A stretch of 64,000 bases of DNA from Planctomycetaceae bacterium. Its GTDB lineage: Bacteria; Planctomycetota; Planctomycetia; Planctomycetales; Planctomycetaceae. The number at the start of each line of letters is the position of its first letter. The first letter of the stretch is position 1. The DNA is taken from the NCBI GenBank assembly GCA_024742875.1, contig JANSXP010000008.1, positions 62,001-126,000 on the forward strand, in the 5' to 3' direction. Of this stretch, positions 1 to 8,475 are shown one piece after another. The notes under the pieces were generated by a model that saw only the letters and a program-made list of their open reading frames with translations, had not been told where the DNA came from and did not search any database. A program made the position numbers and the translations under genes.

Positions 1-192
1 ACTGGCCAGTCCGGATGTGGCATTGCGGAGGCTGAGCAGTCCGGCTTCCAGCGTGCCGAATGCCGCCTGCTGCTGCAGCACTTCGCTTTGCTGCACTTCA
101 ATGCGGTCAAGCTGTGTCTGCTGGATCTGCAGCAGACCGGAAATCACCGATTCGGTGTCGATCCCGGTAACGAGTCCGTCAATGGTCAGCAT
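1..192 (-). CDS. fliD: Flagellar cap protein FliD, N-terminal fragment
   Basis: Only the first 64 codons are present; the gene runs off the left edge. The translation opens MLTIDGLVTGIDTESVISGL, the near-invariant FliD start (a glycine-rich GLVTGID turn followed by a helix), and continues as a glutamine-rich coiled-coil helix. FliD caps the growing flagellar filament and helps flagellin monomers fold after export. The start is the ATG read leftward from 192, with a GGAG ribosome site about nine bases before it. It lies downstream of flagellin on the same strand, the usual fliC-fliD order, although a terminator-like hairpin separates the two. Confidence 0.9.
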   Translation of the reverse strand, partial: MLTIDGLVTGIDTESVISGLLQIQQTQLDRIEVQQSEVLQQQAAFGTLEAGLLSLRNATSGLAS

Positions 193-291
193 GATGTGAC
201 TCCAGGAGCAGGGGTCGCCTACAGGGTGCGGCCGTTTGTCTGTTTCAATAGTGAGCCTGCGGGCCCGCGTTTTGGCTCGGTGAAAATATGG

Positions 292-327
292 TTCAAGCCA
301 GCTGTGCAAAGAGCACAACTGGCTGAA
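292..327 (-). terminator. Hairpin terminator after flagellin
   Basis: A 12-bp stem (296-307 with 313-324, one G-T pair) closes a five-base loop. It extends through TTC/GAA at the base with one bulged A. On the minus strand it is followed by a loose T-rich stretch. It lies about 95 bases beyond the flagellin stop and so probably ends the flagellin message before fliD. The T tract is weak, so partial read-through into fliD is possible. Confidence 0.55.
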
Positions 328-419
328 CAGTTTTGATCATCATTCCGGTCCCGGTCAGATGCCAGCGGCCAGGCAAAGCATGGTCGCCGACAAAACTAAC
401 CGAGCGTGTCAGTCGCCGA

Positions 420-1832
420 CTATCCCAGCAGAGACAGCACCAGCTGAGGCAGCTGGTTGGCGTTTCCAAGAACAGATGTTCCGGCCTGAACCAGAACCTG
501 ATTCTTTGTGAAGTTGGCAATTTCCTCGGCAAAGTCGGTGTCACGAATGACGGACTCAGCGTTGACCGTGTTTTCCAGAGTGGCTCGCAGGTTGTTGGCC
601 GTGGACTCCAGCGTGTTCTGCTGGAACGCACCCAGCTTTCCTCGCAGGTTGGTGATGTCGTCGATGGCCGCATCAACCACAGCGATGGCATCCTGAGCAC
701 CGTTTGCCGACGTCACGTCGATGGCACTCAGGTCGTTGAACTGGTTGTTGGTCAGACCACGGCCCAGTCCGGTCACGGTGGCAGCGCCGATGGCCACAGA
801 AGCCGTCTGTGACTGGTTGGCACCAATCTGGAAGACCAGAGAGTTGTTGTTCACCGTCACGCTGCCCAGAGCACCGGTTGCCGTGAGTGTGGCATCAGTG
901 CCGGAGGCGGCCACTTCGATGGTCAGCCCGTCGACAACACCGGACGTGGCGGTCAGTGAGTTGCCGGTGCCCGTCACAGCTACACCACCAATCGTGGCCT
1001 GGATGTTCTCACCGGAGTCAGATGTCAGCGTGGTGGCAAAGCCAGCGGAACCAGCCGCAGGTGCCACATTGGAAACCACGTTGACCGTGGCATCAGTACC
1101 GAAATCGGTGGTGTACAGTCGGGTTGCACCACCAGAAATCTCAGCAACCACACCCGTCTCGGACGTGAACTCGTTGATGCGGTCCACAACCTGAGCCTGG
1201 GTCAGACCAGTCGACAGGCTGATGTTTGTGTCGTTGACCGTCAGGACTTCATCCTGCGCCAGGGGCGTGGTGGCGGCCGCAGCAGCGGTGACGAATCCAC
1301 GTTCGCCGACTGTTGTCACGTTGACGGTGTGAGAACCTTCTTTGGTGGTCTCTTCACCGGAAACGAACGTCACAGACGCATTGTTCGTGGATCCGGTAAT
1401 GCCGGCATCGCCGTTGAGCAGTTTCTTGGTACCGAACTGCGTGTTCTGAGCGATACGGCTGATCGTATCCAGAGCGTTGGTGATTTCAGACTGGTTGGCC
1501 GCGAGGGCATCGTTGTCGTTCACACCGGCGTTGGCACTGTCCAGTGCCAGACTGCGGACCTTCACCAGCAGTGAGTTGATTTCGTTCAGCGCGCCTTCGG
1601 CCGTCTGAACAAGTGAGACGGCTTTCTCTGAGTTGTCAATCGCCTGACGCAGGCCAGCGATCTGTGCTCGCTGCTTTTCAGAGATAACCAGAGCGGCAGG
1701 ACCGTCTGCACCGCGGTTCACTTTCAAACCGCTGGACAGTCGTTCCACCGACTTGGCAACACTACCTGACGCTCGCGTCAGGTTGTGCTGTGCGTTCAGT
1801 GACGACACGTTGTTCGTGATTGTCAGAGCCAT
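420..1832 (-). CDS. fliC: Flagellin
   Basis: 470 aa. The N-terminal D0/D1 region is classical: MALTITNNVSSLNAQHNL, then KSVERLSSGLKVNRGADGPA and the helix that follows, up to about residue 140. The C-terminal D1/D0 region (about 385-470) holds the usual ANNLRATLENTVNAESVIRD segment and ends in a hydrophobic LPQLVLSLLG. The middle (about 145-385) is a Thr/Ala/Gly-rich beta domain exposed on the filament surface and is not conserved. The ATG at 1832 has a GGAGAGG ribosome site. It is exported by the flagellar type III system encoded to the right and polymerises under the FliD cap. No second flagellin copy is seen in the window. Confidence 0.95.
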   Translation of the reverse strand: MALTITNNVSSLNAQHNLTRASGSVAKSVERLSSGLKVNRGADGPAALVISEKQRAQIAGLRQAIDNSEKAVSLVQTAEGALNEINSLLVKVRSLALDSANAGVNDNDALAANQSEITNALDTISRIAQNTQFGTKKLLNGDAGITGSTNNASVTFVSGEETTKEGSHTVNVTTVGERGFVTAAAAATTPLAQDEVLTVNDTNISLSTGLTQAQVVDRINEFTSETGVVAEISGGATRLYTTDFGTDATVNVVSNVAPAAGSAGFATTLTSDSGENIQATIGGVAVTGTGNSLTATSGVVDGLTIEVAASGTDATLTATGALGSVTVNNNSLVFQIGANQSQTASVAIGAATVTGLGRGLTNNQFNDLSAIDVTSANGAQDAIAVVDAAIDDITNLRGKLGAFQQNTLESTANNLRATLENTVNAESVIRDTDFAEEIANFTKNQVLVQAGTSVLGNANQLPQLVLSLLG

Positions 1833-2217
1833 TTTCAGACCTCTCCAATGTTAATTGTGAATGACGTTTGTGCCCGCGAGCCACGCAGCTCAACGAAATC
1901 CACGTCCCTGTGTGTTTCACGACTCCGTCCATGGAGTTCGGATGATGGAATACTGGCCTGAGGGGAAGCACTCACCCGCTATGGTAAACCTGCATTCGTA
2001 CTTTTCCGTACTGCAGAGGTCGACGAATAGGAGGAGCCCGCTTCCGACGAGAGACCTTGTTTTTTTAACTTGAGGGAAAGTCCGCATGCCCTTCTAAGGG
2101 TGGGCGTGACTGCGTAGTCATCGCTGCTGTTGCCCCCCACTTGCGGTCAAAATTCTCCTAACCGATTTCCATTACCTCGCCGATGAGTTTGTAACGACAG
2201 GGCAGACCGGGAAGACC
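1833..2217. other. Intergenic region between divergent flagellin and TPR genes
   Basis: 385 bases without a convincing gene. It must hold the flagellin promoter (minus strand) and probably the promoter for the plus-strand gene at 2218. I found no clean sigma-54 (GG-N10-GC) or sigma-28 match on either strand. A run of seven to eight T near 2060 and an imperfect hairpin around CCCTTCTAAGGG near 2090 are the only structural marks. Confidence 0.5.
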
Positions 2218-4524
2218 TTGCCGGTTGTAACGTTTATCTCTTGCAACGATTCCTCTGTGAACCAGCCATCCTCCACATCATTGCTGCGAAAACTGGCCCC
2301 CGTTTTAGGGGTGTGCGCTGCTGTCTGTATGGGGGCTGGGGTGGGCCTGTGGTTCAAACACAAGCCAGCTCCCGAAGCACCAGCCAGCGAGTCCGACATC
2401 TCGGAAACTCTCAGCCCGCCGGACTTCCCCTCAGACCTGAATGAATTCACGCAGCAGCGTGACGAAATTCCGGACGAGTTGATTCCGAGTTCTTCCGTCG
2501 GTGCCGACTCTCCTGCGGCGGTGTCGGAGTCCCTCACAGCAGAGTCGGACCTGGCCGTCAGTCCCACCGGACGCATGCTGGCGGATGCCGATGAGTGGCT
2601 GCGGATGGGCTACTATTCCCGGGCCCGTGATCGGTTTCAAACGGTGTTGAGCCACACGTCCGGAACGGCCATCGAAAGCATTCGATTGAGAATCGCACTG
2701 TGCCACGAGTTTCTGGGGGACATATCGATCGCTCTGCAAAGCTACCGGCAGCTGGCCGTGGATGCTCGTCTTCTGGGCATTCGCGATCTGGCACGGCTCG
2801 GAGAAGCACGCTGCCTTGTGGCCCGACAGGAAACCGAATTGCTCACCACCGACATCTTTCCGACCGCCATTCTGGATGAATCCTCCTGGTCGGAAAGGGT
2901 GAACGGTGAACTGCTGCACCTGATCGGCCGGGCCATGATGCTGAATTCTCAACACACCAGCCGGGCGTGGGCGGCGGTGGCCGCCAACGACATCAATCAG
3001 CTGGTGATCCCCAGTCTTCAGCCGGATCCGGATCGAGAGCTGCAGTTGCTCAAGCGCCGCGCCGTGACAACTTCCACCAGTCAGATTCCCGTCTTTCGAG
3101 TTCTGCAGCAGACCCCCGGGGAACCGGATGCCTGTTTCGTGCAGATGAATCAGCCGCGGGTGGGCGTTCGTTCCCTGCTGACAGCGATGGTCCAGCAACT
3201 CGGTTTTACCGCGGAGCTCTCTTCCGGCGTGGAGGCTGCGATTGCCGGACACGGCCAGGCGGTTGTCGTGGACGACAAGAGCCTGAGCCTGATTCTGGAC
3301 GCTCTGTCACTGAGATTTGGTCTTTTGTGGGAACTCAACGGCAATGTGCTCGTCTTCCGCACAGAGGACGAGGCCACAGACGAACAGACTCTGGCATTTC
3401 ACAACTCCGTCACTGAGCGGATGCTCCGCTGGGCCGTACTGGCTGCACCGGAATCGTATCAGGCACACTCGACACAGCTGCTGCTGGGCGTACTGCAATA
3501 CGATCAGCAGCAGTACGTGGAAGCATCTCACGTGTTCCAGTTGTACATCGAGCGACACCCTCACACGCTGCTCACCGGCATCGCCGCACTTAATCTGGCA
3601 AAGTGTTTTCTGCAAAACTACCAATACGAGCAGGCTGAAGACGCACTGCTGCGAAGCATCGATCACAGTCACTCCACGCTCGACACACAGGTGGCCGGAT
3701 ACATGTATCTGGGTCGACTGCGACTGGAAAACGGCCACATTCCGGAAGCTCTCAGCTGTTTGAAGGTGGGCACCGCTCGCAGCCGTGGTCACCGCTCCGA
3801 AGCCGATATTGCGATCCTGCTGGCAAGCGCCTACCTGCTGGCCGACAACCCGTCCGGAACCAGCAGCGTGCTGATGCAAAGGCGATCGCTGTTTGCCACT
3901 CCCGGCCAGAAATCCAGCGCGGCTTTCCTGTCCGCGTACTGTCGACTGCGGCGTGCGTCGGACCCGGTGCGCGTGGCACGCGAAACTCAGAGCGTCGTCG
4001 CAGCGCTGGCCCACTTTAAGCCCGCTGAGAACTTTGGCAGACACTGGTATCTGCTGGCCGCAGCCGCGTTTGAGGACTGTGGCCTGCGACCTGACGCAGT
4101 GAGCACCTATGAAGCCGCACTAAAAACGCGGCTGCCCGACTTTCTGCTGACACACTGCGGCATTCAGCTGGCCAACCTGCTGGTGGCCGACGGACTGGCG
4201 ATCAGCGCCGAACAGATTCTGGATGCGCTGCCGGAAACCGACAACAACAAAGTGCGGTGTCGCGGTCTGGTGAGTCGGGCTCGTCTGGCACTGCAGCTGG
4301 AAAAAGTGCCAGACGCCATTGAGTATGCGACGGAGGCGGCGTTGAATTCAGAGGAGGTTGCCACAACGGAATCGGCACTGCGAGTGCTCGGGGAATCCTA
4401 CGAAAAAGCGGGGCAGCCGCTTGCTGCTGTGTACTGCTACGCGGGCATGGTCCCACATCTGGATTCCGGAGTGAAACCGGCCAGTCATACCAGCACGGCC
4501 CGCGCAGGAGAGAATGTCCCATGA
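2218..4524 (+). CDS. Membrane-anchored TPR protein with an STN-like domain
   Basis: 768 aa, function not recognised. One hydrophobic segment (about 24-46) anchors it, giving a short cytoplasmic tail and a long outer part. A Pro/Glu/Ser-rich linker (50-120) leads into a helical-repeat region. Residues 315-382 look like a secretin/TonB short N-terminal (STN) domain: a VGVRSLLTAMVQQLGF helix and a LSLILDALSLRFGLLWEL segment closing with a NVLVF strand. Tetratricopeptide-like helical pairs fill about 400-760. The chosen start is TTG after GGGAAGACC; a GTG at 2257 is an alternative. The gene overlaps the next by ATGA, so the two are co-translated. Lying between flagellin and the flagellar operon, it may serve envelope assembly of the flagellum, but that is inference. 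Confidence 0.65.
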   Translation: MPVVTFISCNDSSVNQPSSTSLLRKLAPVLGVCAAVCMGAGVGLWFKHKPAPEAPASESDISETLSPPDFPSDLNEFTQQRDEIPDELIPSSSVGADSPAAVSESLTAESDLAVSPTGRMLADADEWLRMGYYSRARDRFQTVLSHTSGTAIESIRLRIALCHEFLGDISIALQSYRQLAVDARLLGIRDLARLGEARCLVARQETELLTTDIFPTAILDESSWSERVNGELLHLIGRAMMLNSQHTSRAWAAVAANDINQLVIPSLQPDPDRELQLLKRRAVTTSTSQIPVFRVLQQTPGEPDACFVQMNQPRVGVRSLLTAMVQQLGFTAELSSGVEAAIAGHGQAVVVDDKSLSLILDALSLRFGLLWELNGNVLVFRTEDEATDEQTLAFHNSVTERMLRWAVLAAPESYQAHSTQLLLGVLQYDQQQYVEASHVFQLYIERHPHTLLTGIAALNLAKCFLQNYQYEQAEDALLRSIDHSHSTLDTQVAGYMYLGRLRLENGHIPEALSCLKVGTARSRGHRSEADIAILLASAYLLADNPSGTSSVLMQRRSLFATPGQKSSAAFLSAYCRLRRASDPVRVARETQSVVAALAHFKPAENFGRHWYLLAAAAFEDCGLRPDAVSTYEAALKTRLPDFLLTHCGIQLANLLVADGLAISAEQILDALPETDNNKVRCRGLVSRARLALQLEKVPDAIEYATEAALNSEEVATTESALRVLGESYEKAGQPLAAVYCYAGMVPHLDSGVKPASHTSTARAGENVP

Positions 4525-5669
4525 CGCGGAAGCTCTCTCAAATTGCGGCGTCGCTCCGACACCCTGCGCTGCTGTACATACTGACCGCCTGGATGGCTGT
4601 CGGTGTGGGCGTCTCGTCTGTGACCGCGCAGTTTCAAAAGTCCATCCGTTCCCGACCTCCGGCCAAAAAAGACACGGTGTATTGCCCCACGATTGATTTT
4701 GGCAGTGCTCCGAAGACCACAGAGCACCCGGCCCATTCCGAAGCGGAAGTCATTGTGCCGCCTCTGGTGCCGCCGGAGACCATTGCCCCGCGTTCGTCCG
4801 TGGACAAACGATCGACGCAGCGGCCGCCGTCGGAACTGGACCAGCTGCATCAAAGAAAACAGCGGAGCATGGACGAGATTCTGCGTCAGATACAGGCGAT
4901 TCGGGAACAGATCCGAACTGGTCGTGTTCCCGGCAATTCGGCTGACAGTCTGCCATCGGAAACAATGGCCAATGTCCGTCCGGACAGCGGCGATGCGGTT
5001 CCTCTGCCGCAGCCCGGTCCCGCCGAGACTGCGCTGCAGATTCCCGATGAACCGGATTCTGCAGACCAAACCACACCCATCGATGTCTCTGCGGACGATC
5101 CTTCCGCAGCCACCGAGTCGCCGGTCACCGACCCGTCAGCCATGGCGGCCGCTGATGTTGCCGCGCCGGATGCTGCGGCGCCAACCGATGATGCCGCGCG
5201 GCGTTTTTCGGACTTGATGAACGCTCTGACCAAAGACGACGTTCCGCAGACCGACACTTCGACAGCAGCTCCAAAGCAGAAACCCGGCTATCTGTCCGCG
5301 ACCACCGTGCTGGATTCTCCCGTCGACCGCCTGAAACTGGCAGACAACCTGTTTGCCACAGGAGAGATTCAACTGGCACTGACCATGTATGAAGCCGTGC
5401 GAACCAAAGACCTGTCCGCCGAAGATCGCTACTGGCATACCTACCAGCAGGCCAGCTGCCATCGACGACTGGGCATGTACGGCGAAGCAGAGTCCATTTA
5501 TCGCCAGCTGGCCGGAAACTCTGATTCGGGCAATGTGAGCGTGCTGTCCCGCTGGTGGCTCGAACGGCTGGAAGAGCGTAAAGAACTGGAAGCACAGGCC
5601 GCCCAGATTCGTACACTGATTGAGACCTACAAACAGACGCAATCCAATGAATCCACCTCCAGCCAGTAA
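4521..5669 (+). CDS. Secreted TPR-containing protein
   Basis: 382 aa, not a family I can name. It begins with a positively charged stretch and a hydrophobic core (about 13-33) ending SVTA-Q, consistent with a signal peptide. A long low-complexity linker rich in Pro, Asp and Ala (about 90-245) follows, then two or three tetratricopeptide-like helix pairs near the C-terminus (about 270-370, including LADNLFATGEIQLALTMYEA and a similar helix pair after it). It overlaps the previous gene by four bases (ATGA) and the next by 23, so the three form one translation-coupled unit. The layout suggests a periplasmic partner of the upstream TPR/STN protein. Confidence 0.65.
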   Translation: MTRKLSQIAASLRHPALLYILTAWMAVGVGVSSVTAQFQKSIRSRPPAKKDTVYCPTIDFGSAPKTTEHPAHSEAEVIVPPLVPPETIAPRSSVDKRSTQRPPSELDQLHQRKQRSMDEILRQIQAIREQIRTGRVPGNSADSLPSETMANVRPDSGDAVPLPQPGPAETALQIPDEPDSADQTTPIDVSADDPSAATESPVTDPSAMAAADVAAPDAAAPTDDAARRFSDLMNALTKDDVPQTDTSTAAPKQKPGYLSATTVLDSPVDRLKLADNLFATGEIQLALTMYEAVRTKDLSAEDRYWHTYQQASCHRRLGMYGEAESIYRQLAGNSDSGNVSVLSRWWLERLEERKELEAQAAQIRTLIETYKQTQSNESTSSQ

Positions 5670-6054
5670 ACAGAAACTGCTGGCCCTGCTGAACCAGCAG
5701 CGACAGCACTACGAAAACGCACTGCGGCTGATCACCGACGGTGAGGGGCCCTCCACTCGTCAGGCGACCGCAGCCGCCAGCCTGATTCAGGCCAGCATGC
5801 AGGAACTGGCCGACATCGACCGACAGATCACTCAGCTGCGACCGGAACTGGAACGCAGTGGCGAGCTCAAACAGCCAGAGATTCAGCAGGTGATCGCTGC
5901 CCACGAGCAGGTCCTGCGAACCCTGATTGACAAACTGGACGCCTCGCTGGGAATTGCAGGGCAGCAACAGGCAGTGCTGTCACAGACACTGGACGGCGGC
6001 GCAGCAAGGAAGTCTGCGCAGCAGGCCTATCGGGTTTCATTGAAAACGGGGTAG
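5647..6054 (+). CDS. FlgN-like flagellar chaperone (putative)
   Basis: 135 aa of nearly unbroken amphipathic helix rich in Gln, Leu and Ala, with no membrane segment. Size and helical pattern (an N-terminal QKLLALLNQQRQHYENALRL helix, a long middle coil, a flexible C-terminus) fit the FlgN/FliT class of export chaperones that hold hook-associated proteins before secretion. The location just before the flagellar regulator and basal-body genes supports this. The call rests on shape and context only. The ATG at 5647 lies inside the 3' end of the previous gene with no good ribosome site, so translation is probably coupled. A TTG at 5620 would add nine residues. Confidence 0.5.
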   Translation: MNPPPASKQKLLALLNQQRQHYENALRLITDGEGPSTRQATAAASLIQASMQELADIDRQITQLRPELERSGELKQPEIQQVIAAHEQVLRTLIDKLDASLGIAGQQQAVLSQTLDGGAARKSAQQAYRVSLKTG

Positions 6055-6082
6055 ACGGAAAGCACGGCAGGGCGATTGATCG

Positions 6083-7057
6083 ATGGAGATAATTTTTCAG
6101 TCTCGAAGCATGCAGAGTGTGCTGGCGATGGCGCGTAAGTACGCGGGATCGTCAGCCAACGTGTTGATCTGCGGCGAAAGCGGAACCGGCAAGGAACTGG
6201 TGGCTCGCTACATCCACGATCACAGTCCCCGTGCGCAACGGGAATATCGCGTGGTCAACTGTGCCGCGTTTTCCACAACGCTGGCAGAAAGCGAGCTGTT
6301 CGGTCACGAGCAGGGAGCGTTCACCAGCGCAGAACGGCAGCATCGCGGCCATATGGCCATGACGGACGATGGCACCCTGTTTCTGGACGAGGTGGGAGAG
6401 CTGCCGCTGAGCATTCAGGCAAAACTGCTGCGGGTGGTGGAATCCGGCGAGTACTACCGCGTTGGCGGGACTCAAAGCTGCCGGTTTCAATCCCGTATCA
6501 TCACCGCCACCAATCGCGACCTTGAACGGCAGGCCGAAACAGGCCGGTTCCGCGATGACCTGTTGCATCGACTCAACGTGCTGCCGCTGCGGATTCCCCC
6601 GCTGCGCGAACGACCACGCGACATCCCACCACTTGTTTCCTACTTCGTGCGGCAGTATTCCGGTGAGTCCCGGGCGGGCGTGGACGGAGTCTCCAAAGAG
6701 ACGATGGAACGGCTGTACGCCTATTCGTGGCCTGGCAATGTGCGGCAACTGCGCAACGTGATTCATCGCGCCTGCGTGCTGGCGGAAACGCGGACGATTT
6801 CCGACTGCGAATTACCGGAAAACCGCAATGAACCCCAGGGGCTGCCACCGGAGTTTGCCACGCTGCCGCTGGACGACATTGAACGGCACGTGATTCTCGC
6901 GAGGATCGAACAGTTTCAGGGCAACAAGACGGCTGCTGCCGCAGCACTGGGTGTCTCCTCACGCACCCTCCGCAACAAAATGGCGCGGTATCGGGAACAG
7001 GGCCACCCACGCCAGGAAGAAACTGCCCCAGTGGAATGCAACCGCCGGGCCGCCTGA
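6083..7057 (+). CDS. Sigma-54-dependent transcriptional activator, receiver-less (FlbD/FlrC-like)
   Basis: 324 aa. It is essentially only the AAA+ sigma-54 interaction domain plus a C-terminal DNA-binding domain. Walker A is GESGTGKE (31-38). The loop that touches sigma-54 reads GAFTSA (78-83) rather than the consensus GAFTGA. Walker B is FLDE (about 100-103), and arginine-finger-type residues lie in FRDDLLHRLN. A Fis-type helix-turn-helix (about 278-312, with NKTAAAAALGVSSRTLRNKM) ends the protein. There is no N-terminal receiver or GAF domain. Placed directly before flgB, it is the likely activator of this flagellar locus. Lack of a receiver implies control by abundance, oligomerisation or a partner protein rather than by phosphorylation. 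Confidence 0.9.
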   Translation: MEIIFQSRSMQSVLAMARKYAGSSANVLICGESGTGKELVARYIHDHSPRAQREYRVVNCAAFSTTLAESELFGHEQGAFTSAERQHRGHMAMTDDGTLFLDEVGELPLSIQAKLLRVVESGEYYRVGGTQSCRFQSRIITATNRDLERQAETGRFRDDLLHRLNVLPLRIPPLRERPRDIPPLVSYFVRQYSGESRAGVDGVSKETMERLYAYSWPGNVRQLRNVIHRACVLAETRTISDCELPENRNEPQGLPPEFATLPLDDIERHVILARIEQFQGNKTAAAAALGVSSRTLRNKMARYREQGHPRQEETAPVECNRRAA

Positions 7058-7259
7058 ACGTTCTCTTGAAAACGCGGACGTCTTTTCAGAACCGCAGCGA
7101 GCTCAACTTGCTTTCTTCACGCGCGTGCGCGGGAAGATCTGAGTGTTTCACCTGCACCCCGCATGTTCTTCCGCGACACGGATCAGGCATACGTTCGTGG
7201 TAAAGTTTAACGCTTAAATCGTCTGCACCCACTGGGTCGCCCTTTCCGATTCTTCCAGC

Positions 7260-7619
7260 ATGAAGATCATGGGCGAAAAAACAGAGTTACTGCAGCGCCT
7301 CGTTTCTGCCGCGGACGCCCGGCAGAACGTGGTGAGTCAGAACATCGCCAACGTAAACACACCCGGCTACAAGACGCAGGAAGTGCGCTTTGAAGACCAG
7401 CTGGCCGCCGAGCTGGAACGGCCTGCGCTGAATGTCGCCAAAGCCGCACAGCCGCAGATTGCCGCCACAGCTGGGCTGCAGACCAGAAACGACGGCAACA
7501 ACGTGGATCTTGATCGCGAAGTGGGTGAACTGAATAAGAACGCCATGATGATGCAGACCTATCTGCGAATGATTGGAGCGGAAATGCGCATGATGCGGGA
7601 CGCCATGGACGGCCCGTAA
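7260..7619 (+). CDS. flgB: Flagellar basal-body rod protein FlgB
   Basis: 119 aa. Contains the rod-family signature near the N-terminus (VVSQNIANVNTPGYKTQEV) and a C-terminal helix with methionine-rich repeats (MMMQTYLRMIGAEMRMMRDA) that stacks in the rod core. FlgB forms the proximal rod joined to FliE and the MS ring. It opens the basal-body gene series flgB-flgC-fliE-fliF, a conserved order. A 200-base gap separates it from the sigma-54 activator, so a promoter for the whole operon is expected there, though none could be proven. A second in-frame ATG at 7269 (MGEK) is an alternative start. Confidence 0.95.
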   Translation: MKIMGEKTELLQRLVSAADARQNVVSQNIANVNTPGYKTQEVRFEDQLAAELERPALNVAKAAQPQIAATAGLQTRNDGNNVDLDREVGELNKNAMMMQTYLRMIGAEMRMMRDAMDGP

Positions 7620-7673
7620 ACCGGATCACCGGTCATTGTGCTCAGGCAGCAACCAGGAACACGGAGGATTCAG

Positions 7674-8099
7674 ATGTCAAAGATTCTGTCTGGCATGGCG
7701 ATTAGCGCTTCCGGCCTGTCTGCAGAACGCCTCCGTATGGAAGTCGTGGCGGGAAACATTGCCAACGCCCATTCGGTCGGCAGTCGACCGGGAGAAGCCT
7801 ACCGGCGTCAGCAGGTCAGCTTTCGGTCGATGCTGAATGCGACAGGCGAAGGCCCGATGTTTGGCGGAGTTGAAGTGACCGGAGTCACCCAGGATGAGTC
7901 CCCGCTGCCCATGGTGTTTGACCCGGGACACGTAGCGGCCAACGACGAAGGCTTTATTGAACTGCCCAACGTTCAGATTCCCATGGAACTGGTGGACCTG
8001 GTGACCGCCAGTCGCGCCTACGAAGCCAACCTGAAGTCGCTCCAGATCTTTCGGCAGATGGCGGAGGAGTCACTGACCCTGCTGCGAGGACTGGGATAA
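7674..8099 (+). CDS. flgC: Flagellar basal-body rod protein FlgC
   Basis: 141 aa. It begins with the typical rod helix (LSGMAISASGLSAERLRMEV followed by AGNIANAHS) and ends with the FlgC-type motif ELVDLVTASRAYEANLKSL and a long hydrophobic helix. FlgC is a proximal rod subunit assembled in the periplasm after FlgB. The ATG at 7674 follows an ACGGAGG ribosome site at ideal spacing; the upstream in-frame ATG at 7638 is less likely. The stop overlaps the start of fliE by one base (TAATG). Confidence 0.95.
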   Translation: MSKILSGMAISASGLSAERLRMEVVAGNIANAHSVGSRPGEAYRRQQVSFRSMLNATGEGPMFGGVEVTGVTQDESPLPMVFDPGHVAANDEGFIELPNVQIPMELVDLVTASRAYEANLKSLQIFRQMAEESLTLLRGLG

Positions 8100-8401
8100 T
8101 GCACGGTGCTTCGCAGATTGGTGGTGTCAGTCCGCAACAGCAGATCGCTCAGCCAGCGCAGAAGCCGCAGGACTCAGGCCGGGCTCCGTTTGCTGATTTG
8201 ATCAAAGATTTTGTCACCGACACCAGTACCGAACAGGCCCAGGCTCACCAAAGCGTGAAAGATCTGGTGTCCGGAGAAGCCAACAACATTCACGAAGTGG
8301 TGCTGACCGCCTCGGAAGCGGAAATCGCCTTTCGCCTGATGATGGAAATTCGAAACCGCCTTATCAGTTCCTATCAGGAAATCATCCGCATGCAGGTTTG
8401 A
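8099..8401 (+). CDS. fliE: Flagellar hook-basal body protein FliE
   Basis: 100 aa. FliE links the MS ring to the rod. The sequence shows a disordered Gln/Pro-rich N-terminus, then FADLIKDFV and the family C-terminal block VVLTASEAEIAFRLMMEIRN with a terminal helix ending EIIRMQV. Length equals the family norm. The start codon overlaps the flgC stop by one base, so the two are co-translated. It is followed by a 74-base gap and fliF. Confidence 0.95.
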   Translation: MHGASQIGGVSPQQQIAQPAQKPQDSGRAPFADLIKDFVTDTSTEQAQAHQSVKDLVSGEANNIHEVVLTASEAEIAFRLMMEIRNRLISSYQEIIRMQV

Positions 8402-8475
8402 TGTCAGGCCATCCTGACCCGTTTTCGTCCAGCCCGTGAGGAGTGAGAGCTCCGCTTTGTTCAACAGTAATTACC

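Noticed and set aside
2070-2090. GAGGGAAAGTCCG string resembling the RNase P RNA signature
   Set aside because: The other conserved RNase P elements (GGGTGCC, ACAGAAACC-type 3' block) are absent and the gap is too short.
7201-7208. TAAAGTTT, an exact sigma-28 -35 element before flgB
   Set aside because: No GCCGATAA-like -10 follows at 11-15 bases, so the match is probably chance.
7199-7213. Possible sigma-54 promoter TGG...GC before flgB
   Set aside because: The spacing is 11, not the strictly required 10, and the -12 block is poor.
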